Shown piece after piece: positions 26,603 through 36,387 of a stretch of 64,000 nucleotides of DNA. The notes under the pieces are model-generated. The model was not told the origin of the DNA, made no database searches, and saw nothing but the letters and a program-made list of their open reading frames with translations. The stretch is from Procambarus clarkii. Its lineage: Eukaryota > Arthropoda > Malacostraca > Decapoda > Cambaridae. Made by a program: the position numbers and the translations under genes. The stretch covers positions 14,679,038-14,743,037 of the forward strand of contig NC_091230.1 of assembly GCF_040958095.1 (NCBI RefSeq), in the 5' to 3' direction. Each line of letters starts with the position of its first letter. Position 1 is the first letter of the stretch.

Positions 26603-26860
26603 CCCGTGTCGTAGTGGTAAAGCAGTCGCCCGGCGCTTCAGGAGCGCTTTGGCCTGGGTTCGTATCCTTAACAGGGCGCCAGTCCTTAAGTGTAGCCTCT
26701 TCACCTAGCAGTAAATGGGTACCTGGTTGTTAAATGATTTGGTGGTCGTATTCCGGGGGTAAATTAGGATTAAAGACTTGCCCGAAATGCTATTCTTGGT
26801 AGTGTCTTTACAAGAATGTAAAAACTCTTGTATATATAAATATACTTCCCGTTTCCGTTT
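26603..26860 (+). mobile_element. tRNA-derived SINE (family 1)
   Basis: The head 'cgtgtcgtagtggtaaagca' resembles a tRNA A-box, and 'gggttcgtatcct' a B-box. The body contains 'cagtaaatgggtacctggtt', and the tail 'gacttgcccgaaatgct' to 'tacaagaatgtaaaaactct'. Related copies are at 30213, 50047 and 50523. Confidence 0.85.
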
Positions 26861-27400
26861 AATATGGCAAGAGTTCACGTGTGTTGTCAGCGTCTAAATG
26901 TTGAGTCTGTTGTCAGTTATTTTCGCCCTCACAGTGTTTTCTTAGTTACGGCGAGGTCGGTTTAAGTCATTTCCCTAGCTACGTTTGTTACAATGGATAT
27001 ATAGACATACGGACTTTCTGTTCGAGTATTATCCACGAGAATATTTTTCCACTCAGAATATATACAATTCAAGTGAACGGTAGCAACGTGAAGTGTTTAA
27101 CTGTGGTGACGTCTGGTAATTATATAAGCGCGGTACGTATCCCCTGTTGTGAGCCGAGGTGCTGTATGTGAGGACACGCAGGCGGCTGACGGCGGCACCT
27201 GAGAGGTGTGCCGGGCGCGTCTCGGGGTAGGTACACTCCACTAAACTCTCATTTTATGGAGAACGACATATTTACTTGCTCCTTGGTCAGTCAGTACCTC
27301 AAATGTCGCGGGCGTCACCCGGGGGCCCCTCTTTATGCATGACAACTTTAGGAACGACATTACGAACTCCCGCCATGTTGTCCTGAGGTCCTCGGATTCT
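26861..27400. other. Intergenic; possible upstream region of the bZIP gene
   Basis: No ORF. GC rises from about 27120. No convincing TATA or initiator could be fixed, and a non-coding first exon here cannot be excluded. Confidence 0.25.
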
Positions 27401-27404
27401 CCAC

Positions 27405-27663
27405 CTCCGCTGTGCAGTCTTTCCGCATCAGCAGGGGGTCCTGGACAGCTTCCCGCATCAGTAGGGGGTCCTGGACAGCTTCCCGCATCAGCAGGGGGTC
27501 CTGGACAGCTTCCCGCATCAGCAGGGGGTCCTGGACAGCTTCCCGCATCAGCAGGGGGTCCTGGACAGCTTCCCGCATCAGCAGGGGGTCCTGGACAGCT
27601 TCCCGCGTCAGCAGGGGGTCCTGGACAACTTCCCGCATCAGCAGGGGGTCCTGGACAGCTTCC
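27405..27663. repeat. 30-bp minisatellite, about 8.5 units
   Basis: The unit is 'cttcccgcatcagcaggggg' plus 'tcctggacag'. Copies are nearly identical, with single differences such as 'catcagtag' and 'cgtcagcag', suggesting recent expansion. The unit is a multiple of three, hence long open frames on both strands; these are not genes. Confidence 0.97.
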
Positions 27664-27844
27664 TGACACCATTATAATGTCGGTGGGGCGGTGTAAGAGT
27701 GACCCTTGCCACTCATACATTAGACCAGGGTCCGCCACTCTGCCTTCCTGAGGACAGATTGACACGCCTCCGGGCCTGCCCTCGCCGGGATGGGGCGGGG
27801 GCGCCCCGCCAGCCCTGCTGAAGGTGGAGGAAGCATACGCCACC

Positions 27845-28432
27845 CCCCAGCCGGAACCCCGCCCCCCAGACGGCACCCCGCCCCCCAGCTGGAACCCCGC
27901 CCCCCAGCCGGCACCCCGCCCCCCAGCCGGCACCCCGCCCCCCAGCTGGAACCCCGCCCCCCAGCCGGCACCCCGCCCCCAGCTGGAACCCCGCCCCCTG
28001 ACGGCACCCCGCCCCCCAGCTGGAACCCCGCCCCCCAGCTGGAACCCCGCCCCCCAGCCGGCACCCCGCCCCCCAGCCGGCACCCCGCCCCCCAGCCGGC
28101 ACCCCGCCCCCCAGCCGGCACCCCGCCCCCCAGCTGGCACCCCGCCCCCAGCTGGAACCCCGCCCCCCAGCTGGAACCCCGCCCCCCAGCTGGAACCCCG
28201 CCCCCCAGCTGACAACCCGCCCCCCAGCTGACAACCCTCCCCCCAGCTGGAACCCCGCCCCCCAGCTGACAACCCGCCCCCCAGCTGACAACCCGCCCCC
28301 CAGCCGGCATCCCGCCCCCCAGCTTGAACCCCGCCCAAGAGCTTGAACCCCGCCCCCCAGCTTGAACCCCGCCCCCCAGCCTGCACCCCTCCCCCTAGCT
28401 GGAACCCCGCCCCCCAGCCGGCACCCCAGCTT
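27845..28432. repeat. 19-bp GC-rich minisatellite, about 30 units
   Basis: The unit is 'agc(c/t)gg(a/c)accccgcccccc'. The C-rich plus strand gives apparent Pro-rich frames, and the minus strand Gly/Trp-rich frames up to 381 codons, open in several registers at once. That is the signature of a tandem repeat and not a protein. Confidence 0.97.
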
Positions 28433-29594
28433 TAATCTTACATCTATTTATAACTTCACACAGTTACCTGCTAACTTGCATTCTGCCCTACCTTAACTGT
28501 GAGGCCTTTACCCTCCTCACTTCCTCTTGCATCCCTCACTCACTCATGTTGTTACCTTGTAGTGAACCGTCACTGGGCGCCTCCCTGGCTGCCCCTTCCC
28601 ACATGCTCTTACTGCTTGTCCTCATCGTGCACATCATACACGCACAACACCTCTCTCCTCTGCCTTCTTATGTCAACTCTGTCTTCGTGTTCATTTTGCT
28701 GCTACTTATATATTTTACATTATTTTACTCTATAGTTTCCAGTTCATTAAATTTTAGTACTTTTTCAATGTGTTTCGCTCGATCTCAGAAACATATGTAG
28801 CAATCCGTAACTGTACTCAGTATTTAGTAATAATGACTGTTATTAGCAACTAGATATGAGAGCTATTATTAATGAAAAAAAGTTAATGGTGATACGAATA
28901 ATTATTTAATTTTAAAATACTAAACAAAAAATGTCCCTGCAGTGAACGTTCTGATCAGCTTCCTTCTCATTCATGAATTACTATAGGAACTATTTTCCTT
29001 GTTTATCATCATGACTTTACAAGTGGACTTATGCAGGTCAATGGTGATCAGTGCTAAGATACCAAACTATTCTCATAGTCGGGTGGATTATTGAAGTGTT
29101 AGGCAATAATATGGTAACCTCTGGCAATGGTACGTTCCCAGTCTAACCAAAACGTTTTGTCCATCACCCGCCCAAGAGGCTGGCTGTCCACGCGGGGTAG
29201 TCTGCCTCTACTGCGTGGTGGTGAACGTTCGCACCAGTGTTACTAAACCTGGAAGTAGTATGACCAGTACAATACGGGCGACGGTGGCTCTCTTTTCCGG
29301 CAGCCTTGAAATGTTGCAAGTGGCGACAGGCTGCAACCAGCCGACCCGCGCCTGACTCAGCCCAGACCTCTGATCGTTACTCACTCTGACCAACCTGATA
29401 ATATAAATAATTTTGTGAAAATATAATAATTTTTATGAATAAACGTTATAAATTCATATGTAAACACACAAGAGAGTTTGTACAAGATATACATTTATGA
29501 AACATTTATTGTACTCTCCTATAATTGTTTGAGTGTGTTGAGTTCAGGTGTTTGGCCCCGCCTCTGTCATCAATGACAGCAGGATAGATATACC
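28433..29594. other. 5' flank of the bZIP gene, no gene seen
   Basis: No repeat recognised. GC-richer from 29150 to 29400. Promoter elements could not be defined by eye. Confidence 0.35.
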
Positions 29595-29828
29595 ATGAGC
29601 CCAAGACGAGAATGGCGAGTGTATACTCCAGTGGGTCGCAGATTTCTTCTAATCCCTCGGAATATACGGACCCCGCCTACGACGACTACATCAACAGTGT
29701 GCTCACCGACTATGGCATTAGGTTCAGTCCTGGGGGATCAGGGATCGAGGAGATTGAAGACGATCCTTCCCTGGTGCCCAGCAGCGAGGAGAGCAGGGAG
29801 GCGACTGAGGACAAGCCTCTCAATTTGA
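29595..29828 (+). promoter_or_regulatory. Out-of-frame upstream ATG/ORF overlapping the bZIP start
   Basis: An ATG at 29595 lies 17 nt upstream of, and in a different frame from, the bZIP ATG at 29612. It opens 77 codons ending at 29828, inside exon 1. Both ATGs have A at -3; only the downstream one has G at +4. Overlapping upstream ORFs are a known translational switch in some bZIP mRNAs such as ATF4. Whether this one is transcribed is unknown, since the transcription start cannot be seen. Confidence 0.4.
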
Positions 29829-29921
29829 AAATAGAGGTGTTGGAATCTGGGCAGCGTCCCTCCGCCCACCACATCGCCACCTCCAGGAACTTCAAAGTCT
29901 CAGAAATAGGAAGTGATGAGG
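29612..29921 (+). CDS. bZIP transcription factor, exon 1
   Basis: This encodes residues 1-103 plus one base. The start MASVYSSGSQISSNPSEYTD has ATG in good context (A at -3, G at +4). The segment is acidic (IEEIEDDPSLVPSSEESREA), as expected of an activation region. The donor 'gag g|gtatat' is fair, and it leaves phase 1. It joins 38401 in phase, and the three exons sum to 984 nt, a 327-residue protein with stop. An intermediate exon cannot be excluded. No bZIP subfamily is assigned. Confidence 0.7.
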
Positions 29922-30212
29922 GTATATATATTTAAATAAGTTATCTAACACATAGGTAAAATTTTAAATATACATTAAATTACTGAAACCACAAATTGTT
30001 ACAATTGTGATGCCACACAAAAACAGCTCATTTCAAACCTTTTTAAGGCTTTCTTAATTGATCCCGTCTTGTGGGTGAGTGGCAGAAAGGTAAGTCATAT
30101 AATGGATTCAGGTAATAAACCCCAACAATCTAATGGTCTTTAAGCTAAATAACTGAAATCTCATTTGAGCTAATTAACATATAATTTCCGTTTGACTAAT
30201 ATAAACTTCCAG

Positions 30213-30715
30213 CTAAACCCGTGGTGTAGTGGTTAAGACATTCGCCTGGTGTTTCCATTGATTAATTGTTTCCGCCGGAGGCGGCTAGGTTATTGTGCAC
30301 CGCATACTCATCCTGTGAGCGGTAGCGCAAAAGCATTACAGAGGGCACAAAAGGTCTTTATCAGACCTCATCTTAGATTATTACATAAACTATTTCATCT
30401 GTTCTTCACACCTTATAGTTACAATGTCACACCTTATAGTTACAGAGAATGTTCTATTTCAAGAGCTATATATTTACGGTGTCATTATACACTGGTGTTT
30501 CGCGAGCGTTTTGTCCTGGGTTCGTATCCTCGCCGGGGAGGATTTACTGAGCGTCAGTTCTTAACTAAAGCCTCTGTTTAACCCAACAGTAAAATGGGTA
30601 CCTACCTGGTTGTTAAACGATTTGGCGGGGTCGTATTCCGGGGAACATAGGATTAAGGACTTGCCCGAATCGCTACGCGTGCTAGTGGCTGTACAAGATT
30701 GTATTAAATAAAAAA
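30213..30715 (+). mobile_element. tRNA-derived SINE (family 1) split by an insertion
   Basis: The SINE head ('cccgtggtgtagtggttaag') runs to 30255 and resumes at 30492 ('cgcgagcgttttgtcctggg', then the B-box 'gggttcgtatcct'). The tail is 'ggacttgcccgaatcgctac'. The break is caused by the insertion at 30256-30491. Confidence 0.85.
30256..30491. mobile_element. 236-bp insertion inside the SINE with a 10-bp target duplication
   Basis: The host sequence 'ctggtgtttc' occurs immediately on both sides (30246-30255 and 30492-30501). The insert contains 'ggttattgtgcaccgcatac' and 'gagcggtagcgcaaaagcat', a motif I associate with decapod repeats. It also has a duplicated 'cacaccttatagttaca'. It has no evident inverted ends. 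The class is unclear. Confidence 0.8.
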
Positions 30716-30997
30716 TCAGTGTATATGATTTGAGAGAGGTTTTATGCTGTGGGGCTCTCAACCTCGTGGCCCCAACCCAGGGAACCAGGGGGGTATTCTT
30801 TTACACCTATCGGTCTGTGTCAGGTTAGGTAAAGGGCAGTGTGTCCTGTGGAGGGAGGAATGTACTAGATGATAAGTGACTTTCCTCGTCTCCAGGCCAG
30901 CATTGGAGGTGATTGGGCAAACCTAGCCCAAGAGGGGTGGTCCCCATATATGTTTCTTAGCCAAATCTAGATGTCAGTCAGGGCATTATGGAGAGGG

Positions 30998-31240
30998 CTT
31001 GCTAGGCCGTTAAAATACAGTGATGGAAGGATCCATCTCGACTGGGGGTCTGGAGGGGGGGGGGCTGTATGAGGAGCTCTGACCTCGTCTTCAGATCTAG
31101 TTTGTTTTTAGCCGTTGCTATCACTCGTTCTGGGTATCCTCTGGCGTAGAACATGTCCCTGAGGTCTAGTAGTTGAGTAGCAGGGGTGTCTTCAAGGCTG
31201 TTTATACTCTTCAAACGTAGACCTAAGACTGGGAAAATGT
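30998..31240 (-). mobile_element. Penelope-like element fragment (tentative)
   Basis: The minus strand encodes LRDMFYARGYPERVIATAKN, resembling the 'RGYP..VI..A' region I associate with Penelope-like reverse transcriptases. It is short, truncated and in bZIP intron 1. The family call is from memory of the motif only. Confidence 0.45.
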
Positions 31241-31345
31241 GCTACGTGGGGTCCCACAGGGGTCCATTTTGGGGCCAACCCTTTTTTCATATACATCAAT
31301 GACATAGATGTGTCACAATTGATATGTTTGTCCTGCACACCGCCC
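31235..31345 (+). mobile_element. LINE reverse-transcriptase fragment
   Basis: The frame reads RGVPQGSILGPTLF and then, after a +1 shift, FIYINDIDVSQL. This is the conserved RT segment before the catalytic box, of a non-LTR element. Frameshifted and truncated. Confidence 0.7.
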
Positions 31346-31639
31346 CCCATCTGGGCAGCGGTGGATAGGTTACAATCACTCGGTTACTACCTACAGTTAG
31401 CAAACTGGGGATATTTGGCTAAAATTTCTGGTAGCAGATCATTTTGAATTAAATATTTACACATCGTTGGAACATTGGTTATAGAATTGTCTCTCAATTC
31501 ACGTATCTTTTCGCACTCCATCACATAAGTGACGGAGGGTGTGCGAATAATTTTGTTGACACAGTTTACATTTGGTCAGGTCTACATCGGCGGATAATGA
31601 GAATTCCCAGAGAAATGAAGTAATAGATTTTCTTCAATT

Positions 31640-31705
31640 AGAAATAATTAATTACGGGCTATTCATGCCCGTACCACCTCTTGTGTGGCTTAATCTTCAT
31701 CAGTC
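31640..31705 (-). repeat. Dispersed 'cacgggcatgaatagcccgta' element, minus copy
   Basis: The complement of 'tacgggctattcatgcccgt' followed by 'ccacctcttgtgtggcttaa' is the same unit as at 26490 and 32808. Confidence 0.65.
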
Positions 31706-31839
31706 ATCAGAAATAATTAAGCTACAGTGTGATTCTGTTTTGAGGGAAATATTTTCAAGTGTTAATACTGGTACATTTTATTAATATCTGGGATTATGTC
31801 TGCTTGTGTGCAAAATGGAGAAATCTTTTGAAAACAGCA

Positions 31840-32710
31840 TTTATATTTGGCAGATAGTATTTTCCTAACTCAAACAATGTGAGGTTTACTATACTACACA
31901 CATTTCTAATTTCTCTTAGATGGTCACATTCTCTCAGGTAGTGTTCAAGGCGGTGTCCGTCACTCTCACCACAAATTGTACAACTCTGCTCCTAAGCTGT
32001 TGTTTCCATCCTGAATCGCCATGGATATTTGTATCCGAAACGATTTCTTGCTATTACTCATTCTCTCCCGCGGCCACCTCCTCTTCGTCCATAATGATTA
32101 GGATTGCCAGCTGCAACCACATTGTACCCACGTACAGACTCACTGGTTTGTGCTTCTGTCCTCCTTCCCTCAGTTACCTTATCACGGTGATGTTGCCCGA
32201 TAATAACTAATTTGTAGAAGTCTTAGGTATGAAGCACTCAGTATGGTCTCCTTCAGCGCCCTCAACAGCCAGCACATCTGCTCGTTCATTTTCACAGATT
32301 CCAACATGGGAGGGGATCCACAGAAATTTGACGATTCTTGCCTGATTAGTTAGTACCCTCACAGCTCTTGATTTCAGTAACTATGGGCAAGGTTTTCTGC
32401 CCGATTTTTATTAAGGCTTTGTAGTGCTGCTTTTGAATCACTGCAAATCACTGCACCGTTAGTGTTTCAAGAAACCTTAACGCCATGACAATGGTCGTTA
32501 GTTCTGCTTCCGTTGAAGAAGCATAGGTCTCAATACGTGCTTTTTCTTCACTTGCGTTTTGAAAGCCATTATTCCTAATTTCAGTGTATGCTGCACCAAC
32601 CTTGCCATGGGCTGTAGTTTAGTCATTTACTCCAAACTTTTCTGCACTGTACGAGACCAAGAGATGCCTATGGCTTGAGGCAGCAATACCAGGCAATGTG
32701 GCAACGTGTT
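31840..32710 (-). mobile_element. LINE 3' region with RNase H remnant, copy 1
   Basis: The minus strand matches the fragment at 36388-36895. It has the Cys/His segment (IC.ES.GHRL.H.LR.) and the RNase H region (counterpart of WTPSHVGICENE in copy 2), then further decayed RNase H sequence to about 32700. Many stops. Confidence 0.7.
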
Positions 32711-32807
32711 AATACTTGTTATCTTTATTTTACGAGTGCCCGACTCTTGTCACAGGAGGTGGAAGGTCTTAGTCAAGGCCCATCGTGTACAATCATTGAT
32801 TGATTGA

Positions 32808-33290
32808 TGAAGATTAAGCCACCCAAAAGGTGGCACGGGCATGAATAGCCCGTAAGTGGTGGCCCTTTTAAGCCATTACCAGTATCAAGAGCTGATACTG
32901 GAGATCTGTGGAGGTGCGAATGCACCCTGCATGACGGGAGATGTCTCCCTTGTGAATGTGTTAAGATGAAGATGAAGCCACCCAAAAGGTGGCACGGGCA
33001 TGAATAGCCCGTAAGTGGTGGCCCTTTTGAGCCATTACCAGTATCAAGAGCTGATACTGGAGATCTGTGGAGGTGCGAATGCACCCTGCATGACGGGAGA
33101 TGTCTCCCTTGTGAATGTGTTAAGATGAAGATGAAGCCACCCAAAAGGTGGCACGGGCATGAATAGCCCGTAAGTGGTGGCCCTTTTGAGCCATTACCAG
33201 TATCAAGAGCTGATACTGGAGATCTGTGGAGGCGCGACCGCACCCTGCGCGACGGGAGACGTCTCCCGGACCAAGTGGTGACCAGATGGT
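32808..33290. repeat. 159-bp tandem triplication
   Basis: Three head-to-tail copies start at equivalent positions 32821, 32980 and 33139, exactly 159 bp apart. They share 'acccaaaaggtggcacgggc' and 'gtatcaagagctgatactgg'. Copies 1 and 2 are almost identical. Copy 3 diverges after 33230 ('gcgaccgcaccctgcgcgac'). Each unit contains hairpins: ACGGGC-atgaata-GCCCGT and CCAGTATCA-agagc-TGATACTGG. The period is a multiple of three, so a 53-residue repeat appears on the minus strand; I do not regard it as a gene. Confidence 0.93.
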
Positions 33291-33424
33291 GGTGTAGAAT
33301 CATGAAATCTGGCCTGTTGTTTCTGTTTGACTTGGGCGGAGTATGAGTATTTATGACTCGTATGGTCGCTTCAGTAAGATTTTGCCATATGTGTTTAACA
33401 ACTTCTTCTTTCACCTTCCCCTGG

Positions 33425-33565
33425 CTGTAACGCACGTCAGTTGGCGACCTCCCAGGTACCTATTTACAACTAAATAAACCGAGGCATTAAGTGAAAGGAA
33501 ACGAACCCGGGGTCTTTCGGCTGTGACCCGACTGTGCTGACCACTTCGCCACCGGACCCTATAAC
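33425..33565 (-). mobile_element. tRNA-derived SINE fragment
   Basis: On the minus strand, 'ggtccggtggcgaagtggtc' (A-box-like), then a 'gggttcgtttcct' B-box-like segment, then 'aataggtacctgggaggtcg'. Confidence 0.6.
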
Positions 33566-34084
33566 ATGCGAAAAGGCGTTTAAGGGATTGCATCACATGT
33601 GATCTGGCCTCCGGCGCTGGACGCTCCGCATGGCTTTAGCCATGTCGGGTTCGTTTTTGTTATCCGGAGCCTGGTGTAACCGGATGCTGCTCTGTTGGTC
33701 GTATCAAGTTACGGTCCATCGTATTGTCAGTTTAAACGTGCTTGAAGAGTCGAACGCTAACTCCCAAGCCCCGTTCTTCTATAGCTATCTGTTGTGATAT
33801 AATACAATGGCCCTCGACCTGATTCCACATCTCCTCATATTTACTTTTGAAACTTGTTATTGTTCTCGCCTAAATGGAATGTAAGTTTCAAATTTTAGCT
33901 CCCTGACTTCGTCTCTAAGTTCTGGCCAATCAGTGAAAAAACTTAAATTCCTCGAGTTTATCCATGTCTAGGCTTCTCAAGGCTACTCAAACATTTCCCA
34001 GTTTTCCATGTGCTGCAGACATTCTGTTTGTACTCTTCAAGTGTCAGGTTTGATTACATACATACTCCCAGAACTTTTTCTTTC
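33566..34084. other. Intron sequence, nothing recognised
   Basis: Contains 'ctccgcatggctttagccat', probably an unclassified repeat. No coding signal. Confidence 0.3.
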
Positions 34085-34200
34085 TGATTTTGGAAACTGT
34101 CTTTCTTTGGAACCAATTACCCCGTAACGTGGTGGAGGTGCGGTACCTTGATTGTTTCAAGCGTGGGTTGGACATGTATATGAGTGGGATTGCATTTATT
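34085..34200 (+). mobile_element. LINE 3' end (family G)
   Basis: Translates to FLWNQLPRNVVEVRYLDCFK followed by RGLDMYMSGI, the C-terminal motif of this LINE. The same ending is at 63120-63193. It runs straight into a minisatellite. Confidence 0.8.
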
Positions 34201-34206
34201 GCACAT

Positions 34207-34345
34207 AGGCCGCCATGTGGGATGGTGGGTCGCCATGTGGGATGGTGGGTCGCCATGTGGGATGGTGGGTCGCCATGTGGGATGGCGGGTCGCCATGTGG
34301 GATGGTGGGTCGCCATGTGGGATGATGGGTCGCCATGTGGGATGG
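34207..34345. repeat. 20-bp minisatellite, about 7 units
   Basis: The unit is 'cgccatgtgggatggtgggt', with single substitutions in two copies. It directly follows the LINE 3' end. Confidence 0.96.
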
Positions 34346-34520
34346 TTTCATCCATTAACCTATCCTGGTAGTTTAACCCTCTTAGCTTTGGCATAATCTT
34401 GTTACAAACTTGTATTTTGAAGATTTTGGTTGTATGCTTCACAAGGTGTGGATTCCATGCTAATGTTGTGTGTTTCAGCATTTGTCTAACAAGTGTTAGA
34501 TGGGATGTGATGGGCATGTT
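34335..34520 (-). mobile_element. LINE fragment
   Basis: The minus strand encodes TLAWNPHLVKHTTKIFKIQV and then MPKLRGLNYQDRL. This is the post-RT region typical of decapod LINEs ('VWNPHLKKHI..LEKVQR', 'L..L.Y.ERL'). Confidence 0.7.
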
Positions 34521-35215
34521 GGTTTGGGCTGGTGATGATGTGGTGAATGGGGCCTCTGGTAATGGGGGCTCGTGGTGATGGTGTGTGTGGGTTAAAGGTG
34601 ATAGGGGTGCATGGGTTGGTGGTGGTGATGGGCGTGTTGGTGTGGACTTGTAGTGATGGGGGTGCGTGGGATTATGGTGATGGGTATATTGGTGTGGACT
34701 GGAGATGATGGGATGTGTGGATATCTGGGTGGTGATGGGACCTACCTGTTAGTGACTACGAGTAGGGTTGAGATCTAGCTCTTTATGCCCCGCCTATAAG
34801 TCTTGTTGTATATGTTGCGTCAGAACTTAGCTACTCTGACGTTCAAATTTCTTATCTAATTTGGCTTTAATTTAAAGTTGTGGAAGGAATTGGCATCCAC
34901 AACTTCTTCTTTCAGTGCACTGTACTTGTTGACCACCCGTACAAGGTACGGGTATTTCCTTAAATTTCTTCGGCAAATTCCTACTTCCAGCTGTCTTCTT
35001 GTCCTAATTTCTCTCCGTTTTAAGACGCTGTTCTTGTCCATCATGAATATTTCCCCCTCAGTATGTTGTATGTTGTGATTATGTCCCCCTCTATTTCTTC
35101 TATCCTCTAGAGCTGTGCTTGTGGCGATGGGGTGTTTAGGTGAGTTGATGGTAATGGGGGTGTTGGTGGTGATGGGTTATGGGTTATGTTAATGTGTTGG
35201 TAGTTATGGTTTGTA
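34521..35215. repeat. Decayed 'gtgatgggggtgttggtgtg' minisatellite split by a LINE fragment
   Basis: Degenerate GTGATGGG-rich units run from 34521 to 34745 and resume at about 35112-35215. Between them, 34850-35095 is a minus-strand LINE piece encoding KEEVVDANSFHNFKL and RTRRQLEVGICRRNL-like segments. Confidence 0.7.
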
Positions 35216-35278
35216 TGAATGTGATATCTGCCCAATCTTCTCTATATGTATGACTTCCCGTTGATCACGCCGCAAGCC

Positions 35279-35319
35279 TAAACGTTTCGCACCAGACTCC
35301 CATAAACACGAAACGTTTA
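35279..35319. other. Short inverted repeat with ACGT cores
   Basis: 'taaacgtttcg' at 35279-35289 and its complement 'cgaaacgttta' at 35309-35319, separated by 19 bp. It lies about 270 bp upstream of the alternative first-exon ATG. Confidence 0.6.
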
Positions 35320-35535
35320 GACAAGGATGGGGTGGTGTTGATCATGCAGTCAAACGTATTCAGTAGCCCAATGTGCTTATTGCAGTGGACCTTCACCACC
35401 TGCTTGGTACTTAGAGCAGTGGTGTGTACAGCTGTGCTTCCCTAGTTGACAGTCAAGCGTTAATAATCAATTCGTGCTTTGTAAATAAGAAAAACGTGTA
35501 AAGGAGTATAATTTTAGTGTGATACTTGTACAGAA

Positions 35536-35544
35536 GTCACGTCA
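35536..35544. promoter_or_regulatory. CRE/UPRE-like site (TGACGTGAC on the minus strand)
   Basis: 'gtcacgtca' lies 41 bp upstream of the ATG at 35585. It could be a bZIP-binding element near a transcription start, or part of the 5' UTR. One short match is weak evidence. Confidence 0.25.
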
Positions 35545-35584
35545 GCAGTGTCCCTCCTTAACTGGAAGTGTTTTTGTGCGCATA

Positions 35585-35759
35585 ATGTTATCAAGAAGAG
35601 TAAACAATGAGAGAAAAACATACAACACCAGAGAAAAGTCCCGGACTCTGAATCCTGTAGATAAAAGTGATAGAGTGAGCAGGGAGCCAGGGGAGCCAGC
35701 GGGCGAGGCTTCACGCTGTACCAGGCGACCGTCACAGCCTCGCACAGCTCGACACAAAG
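35585..35759 (+). CDS. Candidate alternative first exon of the bZIP gene
   Basis: An ATG at 35585 opens MLSRRVNNERKTYNTREKSR, then a Ser/Arg/Pro-rich stretch with no stop. It ends at a strong donor, 'cacaaag|gtaaggg'. It leaves one base (phase 1), the same as exon 1, so it can splice to 38401 and would give a 282-residue isoform (175+220+454 = 849 nt). Upstream acceptors tested near 35518-35549 do not give a phase-1 entry, which favours a first exon over an internal one. It could instead start an unrelated gene. Confidence 0.45.
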
Positions 35760-35919
35760 GTAAGGGAAGTATTAGCTGAGCAGATTAATGTCCCAAGACA
35801 TGCCATATGATGGAAGAGTTTCAAGAAGGTCATTAAATATTCACTCCAGATCACTGTGTATTGTTTTTAAACAGTACACCGGCCATAGAGGGTTTTTTCC
35901 AGTCATTATACAGGAAGCT

Positions 35920-36065
35920 AGCTATACGTTCTGAATTTGTACAGAACGTATACCTTAAAGCATTATATGGGAAGAAATATGTTTTGCTACTGTACAGAAA
36001 GAAATACGTTATAGCACTAGACGAGCTATACGTTTTGGCACACTAGAGGAGGTATACGTTTTGAC
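35920..36065. other. Cluster of 'tatacgtt' words with one perfect hairpin
   Basis: 'tatacgttctg' (35923-35933) pairs with 'cagaacgtata' (35942-35952). Related 'atacgtt(tt)' words follow near 36003, 36027 and 36054. All contain an ACGT core. It may be a decayed tandem repeat. Confidence 0.5.
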
Positions 36066-36387
36066 AAGACCGGCGCTCGCCGTGTGTATTGGATCCCGCC
36101 CCTCTGGGAACATTAAATACACTGTATAATAATTTTTTCTTTTTAGTTTACCCTGTCGAGTGAGTTTATTGGGCAGCGTCACTTATCCTATAAGTGTACA
36201 TACCGCCATAGCCGCATGTATAACATCCCTAATAGGAAGAAAATCTACTGGGTTCTTCATCCTGTCACTTGTACCCAGACGCAGCTGGGGCTTTCTTGAC
36301 TGTCTAAAATGAACAGTTTATCAAACAAGAAAATTGACATTTGCCAACCCCTAAACATACGTTATCTTGTGGGCGCAAAGTGGGGAC

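Noticed and set aside
26603-26680. Functional tRNA gene
   Set aside because: A- and B-box-like sequences are present but no clean cloverleaf or acceptor stem. The block continues into a SINE body with multiple copies.
27241-28386. 381-codon Gly/Trp-rich minus-strand frame and matching plus-strand Pro-rich frames
   Set aside because: Produced by the 19- and 30-bp minisatellites, which are open in several frames on both strands.
28546-28800. Hydrophobic 84-codon frame (MLLPCSEPSLGASLAAPSHM)
   Set aside because: Chance frame in T-rich DNA; no splice, start context or homology support.
32773-33435. 220-codon minus-strand frame with 53-residue repeats
   Set aside because: A consequence of the 159-bp triplication of a dispersed non-coding repeat.
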